A DNA stretch of 64,000 nucleotides. Origin: Deinandra increscens subsp. villosa (Eukaryota; Streptophyta; Magnoliopsida; Asterales; Asteraceae). Made by a program: the position numbers and the translations under genes. Shown here in pieces: positions 10,471 through 21,362 of the stretch. The notes under the pieces are model-generated. The model was not told the DNA's origin. It made no database searches and saw only the letters and a list, made by a program, of their open reading frames with translations. Position 1 is the first letter of the stretch; each line of letters opens with the position of its first letter. The DNA is taken from positions 70,033,917 to 70,097,916 of the forward strand of contig JBCNJP010000003.1 of NCBI GenBank assembly GCA_039602395.1, read 5' to 3'.

Positions 10471-10914
10471 TCTATGAGTTCAACTGCCTGTAATCCTCTA
10501 TAGTTGAATCTTTGACTACCGATGTATATATAATGGTGCTTTCGATTCTGTGATGTTCTGTCCTCATGTTGTGACTGTGAGTGATTGCATATCATCTGTG
10601 TCTACAATGTGGATGTTATCTGTCATCTTCAATTCCATATTTATTTGTGTGTTTGTGAAGGTGTTGATAAAACTATTAAATGTTATTTTAAATCTATGAG
10701 TTCAACTGCCTGTAATCCTCTATAGTTGATTCTTTGACTACCGATGTATATGTAATGGTGCTTTCGATTCTGTGATGTTCTGTCCTCATGTTGTGACTGT
10801 GAGTGATTGCATATCTTCTGTGTCTACAATGTGGATGTTATCTGTCATCTTCAATTCCATATTTATTTGTGTGTTTGTGAAGGTGTTGATAAAACTATTC
10901 AATGTTATTTTAAA
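10471..10914 (+). repeat. Tandem duplication, 2 x 222 bp
   Basis: The unit begins tctatgagttcaactgcc at 10471 and again at 10693 and runs to about 10914. Only a few substitutions separate the copies (for example atatataatgg/atatgtaatgg and catatcatct/catatcttct). It is a recent direct duplication in the non-coding part of the CACTA element. Confidence 0.9.
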
Positions 10915-11499
10915 TAAGAATCACATGTCTTTGATTGATTCTTGATTAACTCATTTTTTTGTCACAATTCAGAACTTAGACTAAAATCTCTTAACCATGA
11001 GACAAAAGTAGTAGTTTAGAGTTGCATACTCTAGATTTTAAATAACAGTTATAGAATATAACCATGATAAAAAAATTGCCATAATATAACCATGAGAAAA
11101 AATTGCCATAGATGCAGAGCTATGTACTGAAACGATGGTATTTTGCGTGCCGAGTAGTGTTTAGAGTTGCATACTCTTGATATTAAATAACAGTTATTGT
11201 TGTGTTGTGCAGGAGACAAAAGTATCTTGTTCGCATTGCTATCTGGTAAGTCTTCAAACTACAAATATGTACCTATTATTAATAGTATAGTAATAAACTT
11301 GTACTTGAACATAGGAAACATCTAGTTTTAAAATGCTTATTCAGTAGATCGATTTTGTGTTTTAATACATCATAAGAGGACATGTCTATTAGATTGGTAT
11401 TATGAGGTTACTCTGTTTAGATTTCAGTTGTACTTTACGGATGGAAACGTGTTTCTTTCTAGGACCATAAAGGCTGGATTCATGTCTATGATTGAGCAA

Positions 11500-11960
11500 A
11501 TAAAAACATACAGTAAATATTATAAAAAATCAATAATTAATTACAAATTTACCATAAAAACATGCAATAATAGTAGTAAAGACTACACTTTATAAAACTG
11601 CAGTAAAAGTTTGTGTAAAAGTGAAATAGTTATAAAAGTAAAAAAAAACTCTTTTATTGTAAAGTGCAGTAAAAAAACTACAAAAAGGTAAAAGTATTAA
11701 ACAACTGTAGTAAAAAAAACTACAATAAATGTGTTTTATAACTGCAGTAAAAAAAGCTACAATAAAAGTGCTTTATAACTCCAGTAAAAAACTACAATAA
11801 AAGTGTTTTATAACTGCAGTAAAAAACTATTTCTAAAACTGCAATAAAAGTATGTGTAAAAGCATTAAACAAATGCAAGTAAAAAAAATACTAGATATGT
11901 TTAAAAAACTGTAGTAAAGAATCTGCAGTAAATGTTTAAAAATTTGCAGTACAAATCTGC
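11500..11960 (+). repeat. Degenerate ctgcagtaaaaa / acaataaaagtg repeat tract
   Basis: Many copies of (a)ctgcagtaaaaaaactacaataaaagtgttttata occur at irregular 30-50 bp spacing, together with shorter cagtaaaa words. It is a low-complexity, minisatellite-like tract with no coding potential, about 220 bp downstream of the end of the TNP2 gene. Confidence 0.75.
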
Positions 11961-12184
11961 TAACAATTGCCGTAAAAGTTTTGTTCCTGATGTGTTTGAA
12001 TTTGTTCTTGCTGTTTTTTATGGTCTTTTTTGGCATACACACTAAAAGAAACATCACATCACTAAAAGTTCAAGACTAACGATGAAACATAATAGTGTGA
12101 ATAATACGCAATTAAACCACTGATGCTAGCCAACTAGTAACAAGTTAAGAAACAAGCAGATAATTACTTCTCAACTAATTGAAA

Positions 12185-15100
12185 TCATGAACCTCTTTCA
12201 CTTAGGTCTTCATCTCCATCAATAAGTAAGCTATTTTGGTCAATGATAGTCCCATTTAAATCCCCTCTTACTAATTCAATATTCATATTTTCATCAAGAT
12301 GAGGACCCATAGATGTCTCGCTTTGCAAATGTGCTTCCACATCGTCCGGACATTCTTGTTCATTCATGTCATAAGAATCTCTAGGGGTTGTCTTGATCAC
12401 AACTTTCCATCCCTTGTCAACACGATCTGCAACATAAAATACTTGTTGTGCTTGACTAGCTAGTATAAAAGGCTCGTTATCAGGCTTTAATCCTTCGAAA
12501 TTAAGAAGAGTAAACCCATTCTCATCTTCTTTCATCCTTGAACCATTAGATATCCAATCACAACGGAACAAAACTACTTTCTTGTCAGCACCATATTGCA
12601 ACTCAATGATATCATTCAAAACCCCGTAGTATGTTACATCTCCCACGATAGGATTGTTATCTCTAGCACTCGAGAAGCTATTAGTCATGGCCTGAAGCAT
12701 AACTCCACTATTCTGAGTTTTCCTATTCTCCTCCACATGTTTTGTGTGAAACCTGAAACCATTTATGATAAATCCCTTATATTTTCTCACAAACTCTGCT
12801 GGGCCACTTGCTAAGTTCCTTAGATCTTCTGTGACTCTTTCATCTCCGGCAGTATGCAGCTTCTCAACCTGAATAAATTCACAAATAGTGATAAACATTT
12901 TAGCTTTTCACATGCTGTTGTTATTTTGTCTAAAATGTTATATCATTATTACTATGACTCTTCCTTACATGATCTTCAAACCACGATTCAAAAGTCTCGC
13001 TATGTAAACGTTGAATCTCACGTTCCCGTAATTTTCGGTTTTCACGACGCACAATTATCAGATGTTCTCTGCAATGAAGGAAATGATAATGGAAATAACA
13101 CATGTGAAACTAATATTATAATCAATTTAAGTCACAATATTTGATAAAATTACTTACGTTCTAAATTCATCAACTTCACTACAATTAAACAACACATATG
13201 AATGTGCTATAGACAAAGTGTCATGGTCTAGTGCTTCTACACCTGTAGCACCGATTGGTCGACCCGACATAGAAAAGATAGGTAAAACATCCTCGTAACC
13301 ACCTTCATCATAATTTCGACTAGTCTTATTATGTATAGTCTCGACATCACTGGATAAGTACCATGAACAAAATGACAAACACTCTTCAGCTAAATACCCT
13401 TCTGCAATGGAACCCTCGGGTTTGCTCCTATTTCGCACATAAGATTTTAGAGTAGCTAAATACCTGTGCCATCAAAAACATTAAGATCAGATTCAATAAT
13501 ATTATTTTAGAAAAAATATATACTAAAATAGGAATGCCCACCTCTCGATCGGATACATCCAACGGTAATGTACCGGTCCTCCTAATTTGGCTTCATAAGC
13601 TAGATGAACAGAAAGATGAACCATGACGTCAAAGAATGACGGGGGAAAATCCTTTCTAATTCACAAAGTATTTTTCCAATCTCATCTTCCATTTGTACCA
13701 AATCATTTGGACTAAGAGCTTTAGAGCATAATTGCCTATAGTAACGACATAACTTCATCACAGGAAAGCGTACATTCTTAGGTAACACATTTCTTAAGGC
13801 AAGGGGTAGCAACTGTTGCATCAAAATATGGTTATCATGACTTTTAAGGCCAAATAGTTTCGGAGGTTTTATCTCTACGCATCTTGAAATATTAGCTGAA
13901 TAACCATCTGGAACTTTCACCCTTTTAAGCACACGACAAAATATGTCTTTCTCTTTTTTGTCCATCGAGAAACAAGCAGGTGGCAAATATACTTTGTTGT
14001 TAGCTTGAACTTGAGGATGAAGTTCAGTTCTGATGCCCATTTCTTGTAAATCAAGGCGTGCTTTTATATTATCCTTGGTCTTTCCATCTAGGTTCATTAA
14101 TGTTCCAATGACACTGTCACATACGTTCTTCTCAGTATGCATTACATCTAGATTATGGCGTATCAAGTTTTTTTCCCAGTATGGTAGTTCAAAAAAAATA
14201 CTTCTCTTCTTCCAATTAAAAGGTAGATTAGGGTTGTCCTTCACAAGTTTTCCAAATTTAATTTCATATCCATCTAGCTCATCAAGTACTTCGGACCCTG
14301 TTAAGCGACGCGGTTGCCTCTCTTGTTCTTCCGTGCCATCAAAAGATTTTTTATCTTTTCGAAAAGCATGGTCCCTAGCCAAATATCGACGATGTCCCAT
14401 GAAACAATATTTTTTGCCATGCTTTAAGCGTTGTGATTTTGTATCCTTATGGCAACAGGGACATGCAAGTTTACCTTTGGTGCTCCATCCGGATAAATTT
14501 GCATAAGCAGGAAAGTCACTTATTGTCCATAACAAAGAAGCACGCATTTGAAAGTTAGTCTTTGTTGATGCATCATAAGTCTCTACTCCATTAATATCCC
14601 ATATCACCTTTAGCTCATCCACTAAGGGTTTCATATAGATGTCTATATTATTCCCAGGAGCTGATGGGCCAGGTATAAGTAAACATAGCAATAAATATGG
14701 TGGTTTCATGCACAACCAAGGAGGTAGATTATATGGCATCAAAACAACAGGCCATGTACTATGAGAAACACTCATTGTCCTAAAAGGGTTAAACCCATCA
14801 CTCGCTAAACCAAGCCTGACATTATGACATTCCTTAGCAAATTCCGGATAAGTAAAATCAAATGTTTTCCAAGCCGGGGAATCTGCGGGATGTCTCAAGT
14901 AACCATCTTTAGTGCGACCCTCTTCATGCCATCTCATGGAGGCTGCCGTTTTACTTGACATAAACAACCTTTGCAACCGTGGTATGAGCGGAAAATAACG
15001 CAAAACCTTTGCTCCAATCTTCTTATGTGTATCAATCGTGGTTGACTCATCTTCACAATCATTTTCCGGTGATTTATACCTTGACTTATGACATGTACCA

Positions 15101-15768
15101 CATTCTGTTTTATTTTTGTTTTCTTTCCAGTAGAGCATACAATCATTAGGACATGCATCAATTTTCTCATACGTAAGTCCCAACTCTCTTATTATCTTCC
15201 TTAGTTCATATAATGATTTTGGTATAGAAGCATCCGGGAAGGCTTCCCTCAATGTATCAAGCATCATGCTGAAACCCTTGTCATTACATTTACCAATACA
15301 CTTAATATGAAATAGTCTAACGATAAAAGAAAGTACCGAGAACTTTTTACACCCAGGATATAGTTCTTTCTTTGCATCTTCCAATACTTTATAAAACTTT
15401 TTCGCATTTGTATTTGGCAAACTCTGACTTTCATGAACTGTTTCGGGTTCATTGTCATGTATGTTCTCACCAAACCCGTGGAAGGCATCATGTACCAATC
15501 CTTGCATGTCATCTTCAGCATCTAACATAGGAGTATCACGTGTCTTGGAATTACAAGGTGCAATTCTGTAGCCTTTAATAAACCCGTCACAGATAAGGTG
15601 AATTTTAGCCTCCTCCCGATCAACCCATTTTTTATTACGACATTTGATGCATGGACATGTTATCTGACCATCAACACCCTCTGTAGAAAATATAAAATCA
15701 AGAAATTCGTCAAGACCTTTTTCGTATTCAGTGGAAGCTCTTGAGAAAGACATCCAACTAGTGTCCAT
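12185..15768 (-). pseudogene. TNP2-like CACTA transposase (Transposase_21 family), frameshifted
   Basis: Exon 1 starts with the ATG at 15768. It has the N-terminal Cys motif CPCIKC, the Transposase_21 core with GLASDGFNPF (about residue 322), DFPAYANLSGWSTKGK and MHTEKNVCDSVIGTL (about 543). The DUF4218-like part runs into a frameshift at a G5 tract (13641-13645, C5 on the coding strand). The alternative frame then continues (FFDVMVHLSVHL, GGPVHYRWMYPIER) to a donor near 13546. Later exons are inferred at 13158-13462, about 12969-13070, and 12185-12868 (DUF4216-like: GFRFHT, DVTYYGVLNDIIELQY). All inferred introns are GT..AG. The product would be the DDE-type transposase that cuts the CACTA ends. 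As it stands it is probably inactive because of the frameshift, though exon 1 is otherwise open for 722 codons. Confidence 0.85.
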
Positions 15769-16122
15769 CTTAGACCTGGATTGTACAGACTATGAAAACA
15801 AACAAGTTAAACCTTAATTAGAAAACTGCATACACGATCCTATTAGGTTGTTGATATACAATTAGATTTTTTTTTAAATACACATAATTAAAGTTCTCTG
15901 CTAGATCCTATTTTGTAGGAATATCCAGAATCAAATTCTTATCCATCTAAAAATTAAACAAATTAAAGATATTGATTTACTATTTCTATATCTCATATTC
16001 TGTAATATTCCTGGTCGATCATAAACTAAATTTGAGATTATTACTATATATTTAAATGATTAAACATAAGGGTAAGATAGTAACTGTAAATGATTTTTTT
16101 ATAAATAATTAGTAATTTCACC
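15769..16122. promoter_or_regulatory. Divergent intergenic region between the two CACTA genes
   Basis: This is 350 bp of AT-rich sequence between the TNP2 start (15768, minus) and the first exon of the plus-strand gene. It would have to serve both transcripts. No specific box could be fixed; the many TATA-like words are expected from the base composition. Confidence 0.4.
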
Positions 16123-17669
16123 ATGAATAAAATAACTTTTATATATTTATATTATGTTTTTTTAAAAAATATACATTATGGTCATGAAGAACATTATGGT
16201 CATGATTTTGAAGACGAACATTTGGACAGAGCTTATGAAGAAGGTGATAGAGCTGCAGATGAAGAGTTAGATGATACAGGTTTTGATAATGGTTTTGAAA
16301 ATGATGAAGTCGACAAGGAGCATGAACGTTTACAATCAGAGAATGAAGCAGGTTTGATATACTTTATTACGTATTTGTTGTGTTTGTTAAATCGTGTATA
16401 GCACTAATTGTAATTTTGTTTAAAATTTTAGCAACAATCTCAGCATCTCAAAATCATTTAGAAGTCGACGTTGATAACAATGATCAAGGTATATAGATAT
16501 TATCATATGTTTTATTAACATATTTTTTATTTATATACTATTATGAAAAAGATTATTGAATTTGCCAAAACATCTATACCGACAATGTACTCAAACAAGT
16601 AAACTTGTATACATTCTAAACTCCTTTTGACAAATCACTTTTGTAGTGGAAATTGTACGTAAAAGAGTCAGAGGACCAACTTTTATGCCAAAGATTTGGG
16701 CCCGAGATAATGGAGATCGAATTCCCATTTCATTCAATGAACATGGGCAACCTATCGATGAAAAAAGTAGCCAGTTGACACATTTCATGGGAGCCCTTTC
16801 AAGGAGTGGAAAGTATTGTCCGGTCCACATACCATGGAATCAAGTTGCCGATGCCATAAAACTAAAATTGATTAAATTCTTAGAGGTACCTATGTAATTA
16901 ATAATTTGTATGATAATCACTTAAATATTTGTTTCTCGTCTGACATGTTTCTTTTTTAGACCAAATTTGAATTTCCAGTAGCTGCGCATGACTGGATATT
17001 GAAATCAATTGGTCATAAGGTGAAGAATTGGAGGGAAAGACTTAAGGAATGCTACCATGATCCATCTTTGACGCTTGAGGAGCAAATAAGGGCTAGACCG
17101 AAACAAGTAAAAAAAAAAACAGTGGAAGAAACTTGTGAAATATTGGAACAAAGCAAAAGCATTGGTAATTAAGAAATAGTTTTACATTATAAATATGATT
17201 AATATATTCTCATTTTTCATATTTTATTTCTTACTTTAGAGGATTAGTGAAAAAAATAAGTCTAATCGGGCACAAAGGAAGATGGTTCAAGTCACGGGTA
17301 AAAAACGTTATGCTCGAGTACGTGAAGAGTTAAAGGTAATTGAATAACATTGGTATGTTAGTTTTGTGTATCGATATTATCACTAATAAAGATATTTTTT
17401 TTTGTAAACTAGTCATCTTTGGGCAAAGAACCAACTAGGTTGGAGATGTTTCGTAAATGCTTCTCTAAAGATGGCAATACAAAACATGAGGAGGTTGCAA
17501 ATGCAATTGTAAGTAATTTAGCTTTCTTGGTTTTAATTTAGCTTTCTTGGTTTACATTAATATCCTGTGGAGTGGCGGTAAAAACTGGATGGAAAATTCT
17601 GGCGGTAAAAATTGGAAGGAGTCTGTTCTCAGCAGGTTAAATTGAGCGGACTTGAGGGAATTCTCCTTA

Positions 17670-18120
17670 GTTCCTGATTAGGCTTGTTAATCTTGTTAGT
17701 ATTAGGATGCTGCTGTTGTTTTCTGCTTACTAATTAGGTCTGTTAATCCTGTTAGTATTAGGATGCTGCTGTTGTTTTCTGTTTACTGATTAGGTCTGTT
17801 AAACCTGTTAGTATTAGGATGATGTTGTTTTCTGTTTACGTTCTGCTATGATTGATTTGTTTTGGTTAGTATTAGGCTGCTGTTACTGTTAGTAACTTAG
17901 TATTAGGCTGCTACTTAAGCAACCTTTTTTATATGTCTATATTAGTTTGTTAGGCTGCTACTTAGTTAGGTTGGTGTTTAACTTAGTATTAGGCTGCTAC
18001 TTAGTATTAGGCTGGTGTTTAAGTATTAGGCTGCTACTTAGTATTAGGCTGATGTTAGTAACGTAGTAACTTAGTATTAGGCTGCTACTTAGTACGTATT
18101 AGGCTGGTGTTTAAGTTCTC
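17670..18120 (+). repeat. Minisatellite in CACTA intron (ttagtattaggctgctac)
   Basis: The first part has three ~60-bp units (tctgttaatcctgttagtattaggatgctgctgttgttttctg). It then decays into many short ttagtattaggctgctac / ggtgtttaa units of about 20-40 bp. The tract lies in an inferred intron of the plus-strand CACTA gene. Confidence 0.85.
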
Positions 18121-18912
18121 AAATATATACATGTTTGTTAGTTTGTTGTGTTAAAGTGACTTATAACTAAGCCCACCGCTTTTGCGCTTTGCGCTTTGTG
18201 ATTTTTTTTGGACCTTGGCACTTTTGTGCGCTTTGAGCTTTTTAAAACCAAGTTAGCTTTAAATGTTGATGAAAAAACACATATATGAAATTTTGATCTT
18301 TCACTGATATATCACATATATATCCTATATTTAATACAGCAACAAATGGAAGAACTTAGTTCTCAAGCTCCAAAGGGTTCGGTTGATATGCCTGGACCAA
18401 ATGATATTTACGCAAGAGTAATGGGTGAAGATCGAAATGGAAATGGTGATGCAGATATGTTCGGTCTAGGTGTTCGTGCTTCTGAAGTGTGGGGAGGGGG
18501 GGGGGATACGAAGTCGTTCTGCTTGTCGTAGAGAGAACCTTCAGTTAAAGTCGAGATGTGAAGAACTTACTCACGAAGTTGCCCAGTTAAAAAATGGGTT
18601 AAGGAATACTTCTAGTGACCAAACATTAACATCAGCACATGTCCGAGTTGAAGATAATAGTCACAAAAGTTTATAGGTATATATGTTTGTATTAAACCTG
18701 TATAACCAGTCCATAAAAAACCCAACCTGCATATAATACAAGCAGTCCTTAAAGTTTATGGGTAGCAAGCATAGTTTTAATTAAGTAAGTAGATCACTAA
18801 CAGTATTGTGAAATTAGATAGTAATCTACTTACACACAATAACCAAGTCCTAGAATGATACTGTTAGTATTATGAAATTAGATAGTAACTAAAGCCAAAC
18901 TCAAGTTAGTAA

Positions 18913-19668
18913 GGGGCTGTTTGTTTCAATCTGTTTCATTTGGTACTAAATGAATAAGGTGTCTGTATGGTAAAGAAGTGCTGAATCAATAAGGTGCTGA
19001 ATCATTATGTGCTGTTTGTTTAGACACCTGAATGACTTGTCTGTATGGTAAAAAAAACTCTAACAAATAAGTATGAGAACAAAAAAGTTTATTTTTTGCT
19101 TTCATTACCTTATCCCATATTGGTGTTGGAACAAAACCCCCAATGTTTTATTCATTACATTGTCCCATATTGGTTTGAACAAAAAGTCTATTTTTTTCTT
19201 TTCCTTTAGCTTTTCCCACATTGGTGTGAGAACTAAAAAATTGTTAGCTTATATATGAAAACTTACATGACATGTTAAGTTCTTATGTTGTGTTTTACTC
19301 CGATACCTACCCGCGCGCAGGGGGGGTGCAAATTTGGTAAAATTACCTTCCCGTCCGTGCGACCTGCGGACACGAATGCAGCTCCGAAAAACGGGGTCGA
19401 GAACAAAGTTCGTTTTTGTCAATTTTTTTCAACGCTCGCCAAAAGACCCCTCCTTCACTTCGTCGCTCGCAAGAAAAAAAGCCTCCAGCCCTCTCCTTCA
19501 CGTCGTCTGTATGCTACAGCACCACATTTGTGGCTGGATCGAACAGACCATACTGTCTTTTTCGGTCAGCTAACAGCCGCCAAAACAAACACGTCTTAAT
19601 CGCAAAAACGTCTTATTCGGTCAGCACCTTGCCCATTCAGATCCTATTAAGCCCAACCAAACAGCCCC
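18913..19668. mobile_element. Tourist-like (PIF/Harbinger) MITE, 756 bp
   Basis: The ends GGGGCTGTTTG and CAAACAGCCCC form an inverted repeat, flanked by the TSD TAA (18910-18912 and 19669-19671). It encodes no transposase. Inside are three copies of a phrase like ttatcccatattggtgt (near 19110, 19160 and 19210). A GC-rich half (19310-19600) contains overlapping frames that I take as chance. Confidence 0.85.
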
Positions 19669-19848
19669 TAACTGCATAATCTATAGTAACCTGCATATAA
19701 TAGGGATGTTTACTGCTTAGAAGCGACAGTATTATGAAATTAGATAGTAACTATACCTAAATCATCCAAACTCACACACAATAACCAAGTCCTAGAATGA
19801 TGTTTTACATTATGAAGTTGATCTTAGAAACTACTAGTAATGAGTTTT

Positions 19849-20024
19849 ACTTGGTTGTGTTTGGTAGTTTGAGTGACGATTTTTACCAAACACAACCAAG
19901 TACTTCATCTTAGAATGATGTTTTACCTAAATCGTCACTATGAAGTTATTTCATTATGAAGTTATTTCATCTTAGAATCATGTTTTACCTAAATCGTCAC
20001 TCAAACTACCAAACACAACCAAGT
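19849..20024. repeat. Inverted-repeat MITE-like element with 34-bp arms
   Basis: The left arm 19849-19882 (acttggttgtgtttggtagt...) and the right arm 19991-20024 are exact inverse complements over about 34 bp. The ~108-bp core repeats pieces of the flank (atcttagaatgatgttttacc, tatgaagttatttcat). No clear target duplication could be fixed, so it may be a foldback formed by local inverted duplication. Confidence 0.7.
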
Positions 20025-20521
20025 ACTTCTGCATAATCTATAGTAACCTTGAGCATTTTGCCCAAGCTTTAACTACCAAGACTTATAAATGAAATAGCAA
20101 TGAGAAATCTGAGATGAAAGGGAGCTGTTCTATCAATCAATTTAATATGTGTTAATGTTTGTTGAATATTGAAATGTAGGTCGGAGATGAAGTTTTGCTT
20201 AAAAGCATTTTAGACGTTAACGAAACAGTGGCACGAGGATGGCTGAGGAGCATGGATCCAAATGATAAAGTTGGGGGTAAAGAGGTTGGACGTGGCTGGT
20301 GTGAGGTAAATGTATAAGTCGCTATAAAAAAACATGAGGATTTGGTCAGGCCGTACGGATTGTTTGCTACGATTGAAGATGCTCTTGGTGCATCTATTGC
20401 ATGGCCATGTACTTTCATTTCGGTATGTCTTTGTTAAAATTGTCTTAGAATAATTTAAAAACAGTTCGGTTAATGCTCATACATGGATTATGATTCATTT
20501 GTAGGTGGTTCGTGAGGATTG

Positions 20522-20790
20522 AGCATGGTGCATGATGACCCAAGCTCTATGTTTTCTTTCATTGATTTTAATTTATTGTCAAATGCTAGAAGACTTTACG
20601 TTGGATAATGTAATAACTTATTTATGTTTAGTGTTTTCGTAATGAATGACTTTTTTATAAATATATTGTTAGGTTTTATTTTCTTTTCATTAGTTAATAG
20701 TACTTTGTATGATTGTAAAAGATTTGGTAACTATTTGGATGTTGGTGCGTATTCAAAAATATCTATATGAGGATCCATGGTAAACAAAAA
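20522..20790. other. Short non-coding stretch before the right subterminal repeats
   Basis: This is AT-rich sequence downstream of the plus-strand gene and probably holds its 3' end. No gene seen. Confidence 0.5.
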
Positions 20791-21130
20791 GTGTCCTATA
20801 AACACACTTTTACGGACATATGTTCTAATAGGACACTTTTATTGGTACTAAAAAACTATGATTCTAAAATATTGGTGTCCTATAAACATACTTGTAAGGA
20901 CACTTGTTTAATAGGACACTTTTTTTAGTACTAAAAAAGCTATCATGCTACAATACTAGTGTCCTATAAACATACCTCTAAGGACACTTATTTAATAGGA
21001 CACTTTTATTGGTACTAAAAAGACTATGTTGCTACAATAAAAGTGTCCTATAAACATACTTTTAAGGACACTTATATGCGTCTTAATATACTAAACGTAG
21101 ATAAGCATATATTAGGACGCTGTTATAGTG
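20791..21130 (+). repeat. CACTA right subterminal repeats, 84-bp unit
   Basis: GTGTCCTATAAACA units start at 20791, 20875, 20959 and 21043, exactly 84 bp apart. Each contains ttaaggacac and aataggacactttt. They share the gtcct / aggac core with the left array but not its unit length. These are likely binding sites for the CACTA-encoded DNA-binding protein (inferred from En/Spm). Confidence 0.85.
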
Positions 21131-21362
21131 TCCTAATATTTCTTTCTCGGGACGCTATATGGGTTGTTAAACGGTATATTATAGGACCATGAAATTGGTT
21201 TCATAATGTCTTTTGGATATTAGGACGCTTTTGAGTTGATTGATTTTTTAGGACCCCTTTACTTAGGACGCTTTTACCATTGGTCCTAATAATTAAAGGG
21301 TCCTATAAAATATCATTTTAGGACGTTTTGGTGCGTCCTAAAAAGCACTTTTTGTTGTAGTG

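Larger units (their letters stand above)
9546..12184. other. CACTA left non-coding interior
   Basis: No gene is supported. It is AT-rich around 9890-10030. A stretch at 10030-10310 resembles an untranslated leader (ccctagagcatcgattc). It then contains the 222-bp tandem duplication (10471-10914) and the ctgcagtaaaa tract (11500-11960), listed separately. Confidence 0.6.
16123..20521 (+). pseudogene. Second CACTA gene, Transposase_24 / Ptta-En-Spm-like, broken
   Basis: It reads as a multi-exon gene with GT..AG introns. Inferred exons: an acidic exon 16123-16352 ending GAAGCAG; 16434-16490; about 16645-16886 (RVRGPTFMPKIWARDNG, NEHGQPIDE, CPVHIPWNQV); 16961-17165; about 17240-17336; about 17414-17510 (EMFRKCFSKDG); 18340-18676 (DIYARVMGEDRNG, then a coiled coil ENLQLKSRCEELTHEV); 20178-20422; and 20505-20521. 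Damage: a G11-type tract at about 18490-18505 puts the coiled coil in another frame, and an in-frame TAA lies near 20318. In En/Spm the second protein binds subterminal repeats; that role is inferred here. A Tourist-like MITE and an inverted-repeat MITE sit in its last long intron. Confidence 0.75.
9005..21362. mobile_element. Complete CACTA (En/Spm-type) transposon, 12,358 bp
   Basis: The left end CACTACAACAAAAAGGCCTT and the right end, the inverse complement CACTACAACAAAAAGTGCTT, form near-perfect terminal inverted repeats of about 28 bp. A 3-bp target duplication CCA flanks it (9002-9004 and 21363-21365). It carries subterminal tandem repeats, a TNP2-like transposase on the minus strand and a Transposase_24-like second gene on the plus strand, transcribed divergently. 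Both genes are damaged, so it probably needs a partner to move. Two MITEs lie inside. Confidence 0.95.

Noticed and set aside
19285..19679. Overlapping ~80-100 codon frames in the Tourist-like MITE
   Set aside because: No motif, three frames open at once in a GC-rich stretch, and fully inside a non-autonomous element.
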